Assembly (NCBI RefSeq): GCF_010093595.1
Contig: NW_022985465.1
Span: forward strand, 264,115 to 328,114
Reading direction: 5' to 3'
Origin: Mytilinidion resinicola
Taxonomy: Eukaryota; Ascomycota; Dothideomycetes; Mytilinidiales; Mytilinidiaceae
DNA length: 64,000 bases
The notes beneath the pieces are model-generated. The model was not told the origin of the DNA. It was given only the letters and a program-made list of their open reading frames with translations, and did no database searches. The position numbers and the translations under genes were made by a program. Positions 31,509-43,047 of this stretch are shown piece after piece (position 1 is the stretch's first letter; the number at the start of each line of letters is the position of its first letter).

Positions 31509-34500
31509 ATGGCCCCCACTCCTTTCCCACAGAATCTCTCTTCGGAGGGCCCATCGCCCGAGAGCACTTCGCCAGACGCTACCGAAGACCATGGCCCAGA
31601 AGACAGTCACAAAAGCGCGAACGGTACCCCTCCAAGCAACATACAGAAACGAAGACGTATAACAAGAGCGTGCGACGAGTGCCGGCGCAAAGTGGGTAAA
31701 GCAGAAAATCCACTGTTCTGGTCAATCTAACTTTCTTTTAGAAAATAAAATGTGACGGTCAGTACTCTTTGACGATTCGTCTCATAAATGGCTTTTTTCT
31801 TCGTCTGTATATGCAGACGTTAAAGACCTCAAATCTTTTTGCACCAGCCGGACCTTCTTCTGTTTGCTTTGGCGCTATGCGGCCCTCTCGCTGATTGACA
31901 TAGGAACGCAGCCATGTCTTCACTGCAAGGTCTACTCCTACGATTGCACCTATGATCAACCCTCAAACCGACGTCGCAATGCTGCGCCGCAGTACATCGA
32001 GGCTCTGGAAAATCAACTGAAACGCGCAAAGGCACTCTTAAATATCATGGTACCTAACCTGGATTTGAACGATCCCGCGATCGATGCGCACTTGCAGAAT
32101 GGTGTAATTCCCCAGCTGCCCATTGCGAGTGCGCCTCCGCGGCCCGCTGAGCCTACCGCCAGACAGTTTGCGCGTCCTGTCGATGCGGGAGAAACGGCCG
32201 ACGACTCACATCTGGTCTCCATGGTGCGCGCGACGGGACAGCTGGATCTGGATGAGGAGGGAAATTGGGATTATCATGGCCACTCGTCCGGCTTGAGCTT
32301 CATCAAGAAGATGCGTGAGCAATTTGGCGACGTCATGCCTACGCAGGGCGGCCCTTTCATCAAATCGCGACCCATGTCCCAAGTCTTCGACTCTCCCAAG
32401 TCTACCTACGACTCCACCCACAACTCACCCCAGAATTCGAGTATAACGCTCGGGGGTTGCGATCTGCCGCCGAAAAATGAAGCTCGTGTCTTGTGCGATA
32501 ACGCTCTTACTGATGCTAGCGCGCTCTTGAAGATCATTCATCTACCAACTTTCTATTCGTCCATGGACCGCGTCTACGACACTCCACCTGAGAGTTATGG
32601 AAATCTAGAGAATACGTTTCTCCCCCTTTTATACTCTGTATTGGCTCTTGGTACTTTGTTTTCCAAAAATCACAGCGAACTTGACGAAATCGGCTACGAA
32701 AATGCAATAGACTCAGGGTAAACTTCTCGCTCCGTTGCTTGATATATAATACAGCACTGACATCGGCTAGTTTCAAGTACTTTAAGGCATCTCGACAACT
32801 AATGGATATCGCGGACTGCAGAGACTTAGTCTCACTCCAAGCAGTCGTGTACATGATCCTATTCCTCCAGTCTTCCGCTAAGCTGTCTACTTGTTACGCA
32901 TATATTGGCGTGGCGTTGAGATCCGCATTGCGCATGGGTCTACATCGCGCATTCAATGACAATTTTAGTCCTATCGAAGCCGAGTCCCGTAAGCGGCTAT
33001 TTTGGGTCATTAGGAAGATGGACACCTATGTCGGCGCGATTCTTGGTCTACCTCACACTTTGAACGATGTAGACATAGACCAAGAATATCCAACTGAGCT
33101 GGACGACGATTACATTACCGAGAGCGGCTTGCTGCCAATGCCTGAGGGCCAAATATCTGTCATTGCTGGCTCCAATCAACACACCAGGATTGTGCAGATC
33201 TTGGCCAAAATCGTTCTTCACATATACCCAATCCAAGGCACACATACCACAGGCGCTGGAAACTCCGTGACTTATACAGTCAGTTACTCGAAGATTCGGG
33301 AAATTGAAAAGGACTTGCAGAACTGGCTCGATGAGCTACCTTCGGGGCTTAAGCCTGGAGGTGAAGCCCGTCAAGGAATCATTCGGTATGTTGCCATTGG
33401 TGATACTTGAATTCTATTGAGTCTCGTTCCGCCACTGACGATACCCGTAGGGTACAACAACTGCTTCGCATGGCATTTGCTCATGCACAAATGATGCTGT
33501 ACCGGCCGTTCTTGCACTATGTCTCTCAGACTTGCAGATCTAAAGGTGTTGATCAGAGAGCATTTGCTTGTGCGTCCGCCTGCGTTAGCGTGTCTCGGAA
33601 TATTGTCCACATCACTGCAGAGATGAAACGACAAGGGCTTTTGATCGGGGCCCATTGGTTCTCCATGTATACCACATTCTTCGCAATTTTGTCTCTAGTA
33701 TACTTCGCGTTAGAGAATCACGAAAATCCAACAAGCAACGACATACTACGGGACGCTCTTGAGGGTAAACAAGTCCTAGCTCAACTAGCAAAACGCAGCA
33801 TGGCAGCAGACAGGTGCACTGCGACACTCAAGGTAGTCTTCATTTTGCTCCTTTATTAACTAGGTACCTCATACTCACACTTTGTCTTAGGTAATCTTTG
33901 ATCAACTTCCAGAGCGTCTCAAGCGCGGGCGCGAAATGGCTGCAAGCAAAAAGCGCCGCCAGGGCACATCTCACCCTAGCACTGCCCAAGCAGACGCTGA
34001 TTCGGAGAGTGATGCCAAATTGCCGCACCAGAGTACCTTTCCCGAGCCACAAAGCAGCCGCTCCAAGCGCGCATCTTTCCCACCTACTCTTCCTATTTCC
34101 CAGAACCAGCTGTTGCAGCTCTCTGCAGATTCCCCTTACCACGCCTCTCCAACTCAGTCACATCCCGACTTCTTCGATTCTGCTCCCAGCTTGACTCCTG
34201 CATCGAGTATCATGGGGTTCAACGCGCAATCGCAATCACAACATACGCCGCAGCAACAGGCTATCCAGTCATTTCCCGCGACACCCGTAACAAACAATTT
34301 CCCCGATCCTAGTCTGCCTCTTGCAGACATGTCGGCCATGATGTTCCCCTCAACGGATCCCTTCGCCTATCCCAACCAGCCAATGACCACCTTTGAGAAC
34401 ACCAATTTCCGATTCAATCCCAAGGACGCCAACTCCTCACCTTCAATGCACAGCTTCTCGGGGTTTCGCCCTGGTAGCTCCAGTAGCCAGCCTGCTGTCT

Positions 34501-34847
34501 TTGGTGACCCTTCGGCATTGTCAACGGGCACTATGGGGTCGGTCAAATCGCCTACGAACGGACAGGGCACGGATAGTGACGTACAGCTCTTCGGCCCGAT
34601 GCCAATGTATCTCATGCAAGGTGCGCAACACAATCCTCAAATGTCTCTGCAATCCCAAAACCAGGACCAAGCGCAAGGCCCAGGACATAACGGCTTGGAC
34701 ATGAATGGGAATGGGCACTTTGAGGGCAGTACAATGAATTTGGACGATTTGTTCAGCGGAGATGAGTGGGCAAATACGTTCTTGGATCAAGGTCTTGCCT
34801 TAGGGGGTTTCGGGGGCGGTTCATCTGGGATGGGGCCGTGGAGGTAA
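31509..34847 (+). CDS. Zn2Cys6 transcription factor with fungal-specific TF domain
   Basis: Six exons (31509-31691, 31742-31757, 31904-32717, 32771-33385, 33451-33832, 33891-34847) make 988 residues in continuous frame. The zinc cluster is complete: cysteines 55, 58, 65, 71, 74 and 81 in C-X2-C-X6-C-X5-C-X2-C-X6-C spacing, split over three exons, one of only 16 nt. A linker (SNRRRNAAPQYIEALENQLK) and likely dimerisation helix follow. The middle region (LLPLLYSVLALGTLF, YIGVALRSALRMGLHRA, RKRLFWVIRKMDTYVGAILGLP) is the fungal-specific TF domain. The C-terminus is a Gln/Ser/Pro-rich probable activation region ending in acidic NLDDLFSGDEW. Nuclear regulator; target pathway unknown. The second intron (146 nt) is longer than the others. 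It borders the transposon nest. Confidence 0.92.
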
Positions 34848-36052
34848 GCAAACAACGAACGGTTGAAGATTTTATGAGTAGAGGATCGGAAATGTCGGCG
34901 TTTACCAAGCAACTTTGCAGGTCGAAAGGCTTGTGCCTCGGGCGGAGTTTGTAAATAGTAGGGTAGGTTTATAGATACCCCAGTTATAGACGGTTTTATA
35001 AATTGATATCAACCGAACGAGATGTGTACCTATACGTTTGCGTCCAGCAGAACATAGTTACGAATGTATGACATGTGACTTTGCCCTGCGCTTTGGAATG
35101 CTCGCGGACAATATCCACCTTCAAGGCCACAATCACTAAATAGGAGACTAGCAGAACGCTAGTTATCCTAGACATAGTTACTAAGCAGGTAGAGGCATAA
35201 TTGCAGCTATAGAGTAGTTGCATCTACGATATATATAGAGTTTTAGATAGGGTATTTAAATTAAATAGGGTATTTAAATTAGCTCGTGCATATATACACG
35301 TAATATAACGGAAAATGCCGTGTGTATATAAAAATCGCATAGAATTAGCATTATATTATATTTAGTTTATACTAAGGCTATATATTAATAAAAAATATAT
35401 ATTATTAAGTTTCTTTATAGTATTAAGGTTCTATAAGTGTATAAAATATAAAAAAATACCTTTTTACCCGTTTTTTATATATAATTAGTATTAGGCTATA
35501 TTTTAATACTTTTTATAATACTATACTTCTTTAGAAACTTATTAAACTTTTTTTCCTTACCTTTTTTATTATTTAGCTTATTATCTAGCTTATTTTTATT
35601 AACGTCGATAACTTCCTATATTATAGGCTATAAAAGAAAAGTTATAAGCTTATAAACTAGCTGCTAATTTCGAACTATATTATTTACTGCCTTTTTAGCT
35701 ATTATAAAATCTATAGAAGCTTTAGTAAGCTCTATTTTAAGCTATTTAATATTAGAATTCGTTAATATACTAGACTTTTACTACGCCTTTTTAATAGCTT
35801 AATCTAATTTCTTTTCTACTACTTTATAGGCCTGTTCTAAAGCTTTTATTTTTTAAATAAGCTGCTTTTTTAACTTCTAAAGTTAAGCCCGGCTATTATA
35901 TACTACTTTTCTCTGTTTAAGTATATTTTTCTTAGCCTTAGTTACTTCTTTTTTAATTATTTTTTAGGCTTACTAGAGCTTTTTAGCCTTTTATTTCTTA
36001 AATTCTATTACTTTTTTAAAGTCTAGAATTTATTAAATATTTTTAGTAGATA
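34848..36052. other. 3' flank passing into RIP-degraded DNA
   Basis: 34848-35230 is ordinary 3' flank. An 18-bp unit around AGGGTATTTAAATTA is duplicated at about 35248-35281, at the entry to AT-rich DNA. 35300-36052 is TpA-saturated; its minus strand retains Lys/Glu-rich, coiled-coil-like codons between stops, so it may be the tail of a dead transposase. Too degraded to name. Confidence 0.45.
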
Positions 36053-36958
36053 TATTATTATTATTAAATTCTATTATACTAGTATAGCTCCTATTAGGGT
36101 TTATATAGCTATTCTATCTAAGCTAGGTTATAAAAAAAAACTATTTACTGCTATATAGCGTTTAAATAAAAACCCTATTTTTTATAGTATATAGCGCTAA
36201 GCGCTTTTTTTATTATTATATAGCTATTAGAAATATATAGTAAATCTATTAAGTCTACTATAAAATAAGCTATTATAATATATTTTCCTAAATTTATCCA
36301 GGTTTTATAGTTATCCTTCTAGGCGCAGGTTAAGTTAATTCCGAAGTAGTAAGCTAGTTTAGGATTAGCGTAAGGGCACACGTGCTATTATTTCGTATAC
36401 GTGCTTTTTATTAAGGCGTTAGTTCTTAAATTAAATAATATATATAAAGGTAGTACTATATAGGCTATAATATATATAGGAGCTATAGTATATAGGTAGA
36501 TATAGCTATTAGGTAGGTATATAATATAGGTAGTATAGTATATATAGTATATATAGTATATATAGTATACGTAGTATATATAGTTATATAAAGTTATAAA
36601 AGGTAAAATACCTATATCTCCGCCTCTGCTATTTTTCTAGCTACTAAAAAGTATAGTAAAAGGTCCGTTTTTTAGAAAAGCTATTAGGCTATAGCTTTTT
36701 TTTTTTCTAGCTTCTATAAAGCTGTTTATACGTCCTTATTTTAGCTTTTTAGAATAGTTTACTTCTACTTTTAATATATTTTCCGTAACTTATTATAATA
36801 TATTTTAGGGATTAAAGGCTATACCTATAAAAGTATACCGGCGTTAGGTGGCCGGGCACTTTTATATAGTAGAGGTAACCGTTAAGCCCTATATACTCTA
36901 TTTATAGGTTTATAATAATTATACTTTTTACCTTTATAAGTTCTTTATATAGTGCCTT
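36053..36958 (-). mobile_element. LINE copy A, 5'-truncated 3' end
   Basis: Begins with the (ATT)n that is the (TAA)n 3' tail read on the minus strand. It then follows the same order as copy B from 38779, including the CTCCTATTAGGG-type word and TATAGCGCTAAGCGC. The match ends near 36958 (GTGCCTTT). Such 5' truncation is normal for LINE insertion. Heavily RIP-mutated. Confidence 0.7.
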
Positions 36959-38778
36959 TAGTACTATAAGCCCGATAAGTAGCCTATATAAAGCGGTGCT
37001 ATAAACCTGCTCCTATATTATAGTAAGTAGAGTAAATGCTTAAGGTATAATAGAGCTAGTAATAGTATTATAGCCGTTCGAAGGCCTTTAACCGGATAAT
37101 AATAATAATAAACCGTATTACTAAAATAGAGAAATAACTATTAAAATAGGTATAAAAACTATCCGATATATATCTACTTATATAGGAAGCAAGCCGAATA
37201 TAAAGCTAATACCTAAGCGTATAATAGAATACTTTTAAAATAGTAATATAAAGTTTTTACCTTTTCCTTTATTAAAGCTTTTATTAACTAATAGTATTTA
37301 TAGTACCTATAGTATTACTAACATTATTAGCGGTTAATTAAAGAACCTTAAATAGTATAGTACTTATAGCCTTTACCTAGGGAATAGTATTTTTATAGTA
37401 GTTAAGTAGAAAACCTTAAATAGTATAGTACTAGCAGCTATTAACAATATAATACCTGTAGGCGCCTATTAGTATATAAGAAAGCCCGAAGCTTCTAAAG
37501 GGAAATAGTTATAGCTAGTATAGTAGGGGTAATAGAGCCGTCCGCCGGATAGGTAGAAGGAGGAAAAATAATAGACCGGATAATTTCTAAGCAGATATAA
37601 TCCCGATAACGCGCTGCAAGGCAACGACGCCTAACCGACCCGGCTATAACACGTAGAGTAGACACGAATACTAGGGCAGCAGCTAAATATACTTAAAAAC
37701 GGGTATAGCAGGTAAATAGGAGAAGGAAAATAAATACTCTATTTTAGTTAGTAGAAAGGAAATATTAAAGTATACTACCTAGCTAAAAGTATATAAATAA
37801 TAACTTCTATAAAACACGGTTAGCCTTATAAAAAAAAGACTTTATAAGGTATTATAAAGCAGCGTTAGCTATAAGGCGAGGTATATAATAGCAGCAACTA
37901 TTAAAAGAAGGCGGCGTTCTATAGCCTTTATTTTAATACTATTTATATAGCCTAAAAAAACGGATATATATATTAGTCTATAAATAGGTAAAAAAAAAAG
38001 AATAATATAGGCTTAAAAAGTAAACTAGTGCAGGGGCGTAGAAAAAGAGCTTTATCTACCCGAGTTCTTAAGGCTAGGTTAGAAGGTAAGCTTAGGTAAA
38101 AGTTTTTTAACTAGGCTAGAAAGCGTATAAAAAGGGTTATACCCTTTTATTATAGTATAGATAGTATATAATATAATCTATACCTGCTAGCTATAGAAAA
38201 AGGGCTAGAAATATAGGTAAAAGAAATATTATAGTTTATAATTAACCTTATATTTATAATAAAGTAGCTAATAAAACGAATAATTTTTTTTATAGTATAA
38301 AAAAAATAGAACTATAACTTTAATTACCGGCCTATATATACGGAGTTTAATATTTTACTACTAAAGGTAGCTAAACCCCTATAATATAGGCTATAGAAGA
38401 ATATAGTATAGAAAAAAGTATAAAAAAACCTAGTAATACGGCTAAATAAGCTAGAAACTTAAAATAACCTGCAGGAGATAAAGGAAAATCTTAATATATT
38501 TATATACCGCCTATATAAGTATATATAAGCTATAATAGATAAAACTATACTATTTATAAAGCTGTTAAAATAAGTATTACCTATATAGTTAATAGAATAT
38601 ACTAAAAAAATACGGGAAATAAAGCGGGCCTATAGAACCTAGCGCTTATTAAAAATAGTAAAGGACTAGATTTTATATAAAGTATAGTATAATAGAAAAA
38701 AAAGGGCTATATATAAAAAAAGTATAAAAGTATAGCGCTATATAGTAGATAAAATTACGTTAAATCTAAAAGGTATAT
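36959..38778 (+). mobile_element. LINE copy C, 5' part (split by copy B)
   Basis: RIP-mutated version of the LINE 5' region. Its start AGTACTATAAGCCCG corresponds base by base, allowing G/A and C/T changes, to the unmutated start of copy B read from 43033. It runs through ORF1-type sequence, part of the endonuclease region and the linker, and stops exactly at copy B. The last 14 bp (38765-38778) are repeated after copy B. Confidence 0.8.
38765..38778. repeat. Target-site duplication of LINE copy B, left
   Basis: TCTAAAAGGTATAT, identical to 43034-43047, flanking the insertion. Removing copy B and one duplicate restores the sequence found uninterrupted in copy D (reverse strand near 62330). 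Confidence 0.85.
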
Positions 38779-41718
38779 TATTATTATTATTAAATTCTAT
38801 TACGCTAGTATAGCTTTTATTAGGGTCTATATAGCTATTCTATTTAGGCTAGTTTATAAAAAGAAACCGTTTACTACTATATAGTATTCGGATAAAAACC
38901 CCGTTCTTTATAGTATATAGCGCTAAGCGCTTTTCTTATTATTATATAGCTATTAGAAATATATAATAGATTTATTAAGTCTACTATAGAATAGGCTATT
39001 ATAATACGTTTTCCTAAATTTATCCGGGTTTTATAGTTATTTTTCTAGGCGCGGGTTAAGTTAATTCCGGAGTAGTAAGCTAGTTTAGGATTAGTATAAG
39101 GGCACGCGTACTATTATTTCGCACGCGTGCCCTTTATTAAGGCGTTAGTTTTTAAATTAAATAATATATATAGAAGGTAGTACTATATAGGCTATAATAT
39201 ATATAGGAGCTATATTATATAGGTAGATATAGCTATTAGGTAAATATATAATATAGGCAGTATAGTATATATAGTATATATAGTTATATAAAGTTATAGA
39301 AAATAGAATACCTATATTTCCGCCTTTACTATTTTTCTAGCTACTAAAAGGTATAATAGAAGGTTTATTCTTTAGAAAAGCTATTAGGCTATAGCCTTTT
39401 TTCTTTTCTAGCTTCTATAAAGCTATTTATACGTCCTTATTTTAGCCTTTTAGAATAGCTTACTTCTACTTTTAACGTATTTTCCGCAACTTATTATAAT
39501 ATATTTTAGGGATTAAAAGCTATACCCGCAAGAGTATACCAGCGTTAGGTAGCCGGGCACTTTTATATAGTAAAGGTAACCGTTAAGCCCTATATACTCT
39601 ATTTATAGGTTTATAATAATTATACTTTCTACTTTTATAAGTCCTTTATATAGTGCCTTTTATTATTTACTCTATTTAGTATTAAGTGCTAGTATTAGGG
39701 GTTTTTAGCGTAGTTTTTTATAGTAGGCTTTTTATTTCTTTTTCTACTTCTTTTTATATTTATTCTAGATTATACCACGCTTTATACGCCTATAAAATTT
39801 TTCTAATTCGCCTTTATATTATGCGGCTAGCTATAATACCTTCGCCGCGAGCTTATAAAGTTCGTTGCGCCTGCTTAGGCCGTACTATAGTATTCCTTTC
39901 GGCCTATATTTAGCACGGACCGTTTTTTTTTATACAGCTATATTAGGTTTTAATATACTTATAGGCTGGCCTTTTACGTATACAGTTTATATAGGCTACT
40001 ATAAGTTCCTCTAGCTTTAGCTAAAGTAAAGGGTATAATATCTCGTGCTTTATTACCCTAATATTTATTGTTTTATATACCCCTAAAATAGTATAAAGGT
40101 ACTAGTTCTATACTATTTTAAGCTACTTAATTTTTATTTTACTAATTTGCTTTTTTATACCCGGTATAGTATACTAAAAGGTATATTTATATATAATAGC
40201 AGGCCTAATAACCGCCGAGTATATTATATATACCTTTTAGAAGCTTATATTCTAGGTTAACGCTATAAGCCTTATAAAGGCCTTTATTTAGGCTATAGCT
40301 TTATTTTTTATAATATTAATATATAGGCCCTATTTAAGTTTAGAATCTATTTAAACCTTTAGTATTTTTAGGTTTATTATAGGGCCTTTAGTAAAGCCCT
40401 ATATATTAACTATAGCTTTTATATTAATAAACTTATAGGCTTTTATAAAGTATATTAGGTAGTATTTATCTAGCGTAAAAACTGCTCTATACTTTTTTAC
40501 CTACTTTATACACCGGTTATACGCCCGTTTAATAGCTTTATAGTTTTTTTCTATACTTTTACTATATATAAAAATATTTATATTATTAATAAACCTATAG
40601 GCCGTTATATTACCGCGCTATAGTATTAGTAAAAGCGTGCTAGCAAAGAAAAAAAAAAGTATTAGTAATAGGAAAAAGCCCTATAGTATTCCTATAGTAA
40701 CTATAATAGGTTCCGCTATAAAGTTTCTAATAGTAAGCTTTATAGTACGGTTCTATAAAAAGGACTTTATAAACCTAACTATCTACTTTAGTACTTATTA
40801 AATTTATAGGTTATATATTATATATTTATATAATATATAGTTAAACGCCCCTAATATATTTAGGCTAAAAAGTAATACTATAAGCTATAGATTTCCTTTC
40901 TATATAGTATAGATTTATTTAGTAAAAAGCTTAAGTACTATCTATATTAAATATCCTAGTCGTGCCCCTATCTAACTAGGTAAAAGTATATTTTTTTCTT
41001 CCGCAATTTTCGATAGCTATATAGCTATAATCCGTTTAAATAGCTTACCTATTATTTCTAGCAGAGCGATCGGCCTATAGGCTTTTACTATTATATAGAA
41101 CGCTTTTTAGGGCTTATATAGCACTACTATAATAGAATTTTTAAACGGCTAAGAATAGTATTTTTTATATAGGCACTTTATAAAAAACCGAGCTAGTATA
41201 GGCGCTAGCTATATTTCGCACTTTTTAAGAAACCTATTAGTAATTCCTATAATACCCGGGGCTTTATCTAGGGCAGTTCCTATTAGCGCTAAAAAAATAT
41301 CCTTAATTATAATATCTAGCGTAGTATTATATAGTTCCGGGTATTAAAACCTTTCTAAGTTAAATAAGTCTATATTAGCCGGAGGCGGAAAAAACTGCTT
41401 TACTAGTATACGTGCTTTTATTTTGTTATCTATATATAAAGTAGGGTTTTTAGGTTTTAAAAAAGGGGGAAATTAAGGCGAAGGTTTTAATTCCTTACTA
41501 GCTATACGGCCCTAATTGGCCAGCTTTTATACACCCTTTAGGTCCTTTATTACTTTCTCTACTATACAGCGCCACGCTTTAGTGCTCTCCCTCTGTATAG
41601 TTCTCTTCTTGCGGTTGCACTGGACACGGTACGATATCTAGTCCTCTATAGATCGCGACGAGCGCCACGTTCTATACGCCCTCCTAGTCTTATGCACTTC
41701 CTCCGAGCATTTTTCTGA

Positions 41719-42018
41719 CTATGCCGGCGATGCCTGTTTTAATGGCCTTGCAATAGGCACCGTAGCAGCGATCGTGGCCTGTATGCATTTGTGGAGGAGG
41801 CGTGCGAATTCATCAAGGTCCTCCTCCGTGTCTTGAGGCGGGTACAGATTGTATTGCATGCTGTCTACACTACAACGAGAGGGCGCGACCCCTCTCACAC
41901 GCTTTCCAGCCTGGCTGGAGGACTCTTGCCTAAGCTCACCTCCTAACCCGGCCTCGAGGACTCGGGTGGACAAAGCCCTCCTCCTACGCCCCTGCACCAG
42001 TTTGCTCCTTAAGCCCAT
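41719..42018 (-). pseudogene. Unmutated LINE ORF fragment
   Basis: A 99-residue frame, MGLRSKLVQGRRRRALSTRV... to ...VPIARPLKQASPA. Its first ~60 residues match the frame in copy D (63989-63630), then the two diverge after SMQYNLYP. The C-terminal part (DEFARLLHKCIQATIAATVPIA) is the linker between endonuclease and reverse transcriptase, so this frame is a fusion caused by the internal deletion. Part of a dead retrotransposon, not a host gene. Confidence 0.6.
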
Positions 42019-42116
42019 ATCATCCTCCTCTCCTTGCCTGTTTATGGACCGACACGCGCATCCGTCCTCTCGGGCTGTACAGACAGTGTCTGCTGTCGCT
42101 GCTATTGCACACCTCG
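41839..42116. repeat. 278-bp near-identical block shared with 63723-64000
   Basis: Aligned by eye with an offset of 21884 against the end of the window. Only three differences are seen (near 42020, 42052 and 42103), all transitions. Being within the LINE 5' region, it likely extends beyond the window edge in copy D. Confidence 0.85.
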
Positions 42117-43033
42117 CCTTACAGCTGACGCTGCTTCGCGATACCTTGTAGAGTCTCCCCTTTACAAGGCCGACCGTGTCTTGCAGGAGTTGTTATCCAT
42201 ATACCCCTAGCCAGGCAGCATACTTCAACGTTTCCCTCCCACTAACCAAGATGGAGCATCCATCTTCCTCCTCCTATCTGCCTGCTATGCCCGTCCTCAA
42301 GTATATCCAGCTGCTGCCCCAGCACTTGTGTCCACCCTGCGTGTCGTAGCCGGGTCGGTTAGGCGTCGTCGCCTCGCAGCGCGTTATCGGGATTGCATCT
42401 GCTTGGAAATTATTCGGTCTGTCGTCCTTCCTCCCTCTGCCTGTCCGGCGGACGGCTCCATTACCCCTACTATGCTGGCTGTGACCATCTCCCTTCAGGA
42501 GCTTCGGGCTTCCTCGCGTGCTGATGGGCGCCTACAGGCATTGCGTTGTCGATAGCTGCGAGCACCACGCTGTTTAAGGTCCTCCACTTAACCGCTATGA
42601 GAATGCTATCCCCTAGGCAAAGGCTGCAAGCACCACGCTGTTTAAGGTCCTCCAATTAACCGCCAATAACTCTGGTAACGCTGTAGGCACTGTAGATACC
42701 ATTAGTTAACGAGAGCTTCGATAAAGGGGAGGGTGAAAACTCTGCATCGCCACCCCAGAGGTGTCCTGTCGTACGCCTAGGCATCGGCTCCACGTTCGGC
42801 TTGCTTCCTACACAAGTAGACATACGTCGGATGGTTTTCATACCCATTTTAATAGTTGTTCCTCTGTTCTGGTGATGCGGTTCGTTGTTGTCGTCGTCCG
42901 GTTAGAGGCCTTCGAACGGCCACAACGCCATTACTAGCTCTATCGTGCCTTAAGCATCTGCTCTGCTCACTACAATATAGGAGCAGGTTCGTAGCACCGC
43001 CTCGTACAGGCTGCTTGTCGGGCTTGCGGTGCC

Positions 43034-43047
43034 TCTAAAAGGTATAT
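43034..43047. repeat. Target-site duplication of LINE copy B, right
   Basis: TCTAAAAGGTATAT, the second copy of the duplicated target; also the first bases of the resumed LINE copy C. Confidence 0.85.

Larger units (their letters stand above)
38779..43033 (-). mobile_element. LINE copy B (Tad1/L1-like non-LTR retrotransposon), nested
   Basis: A 4255-bp insertion on the minus strand with a 14-bp target duplication and a (TAA)n 3' tail. The minus strand encodes reverse-transcriptase remnants: a DKAPGIIGITN block near 41270 and RFINN near 40590, the RIP-mutated form of an F/Y-x-DD active site. 38779-41560 is strongly RIP-mutated. 41560-43033, the 5' third, has normal base composition and almost intact sequence. 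Compared with copy D the endonuclease segment is missing: ORF1-like sequence joins directly to the linker at 41839. Non-LTR elements of the Tad1 group are common in filamentous fungi; group assignment is inferred from the reverse transcriptase and APE-type endonuclease layout. Confidence 0.85.
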
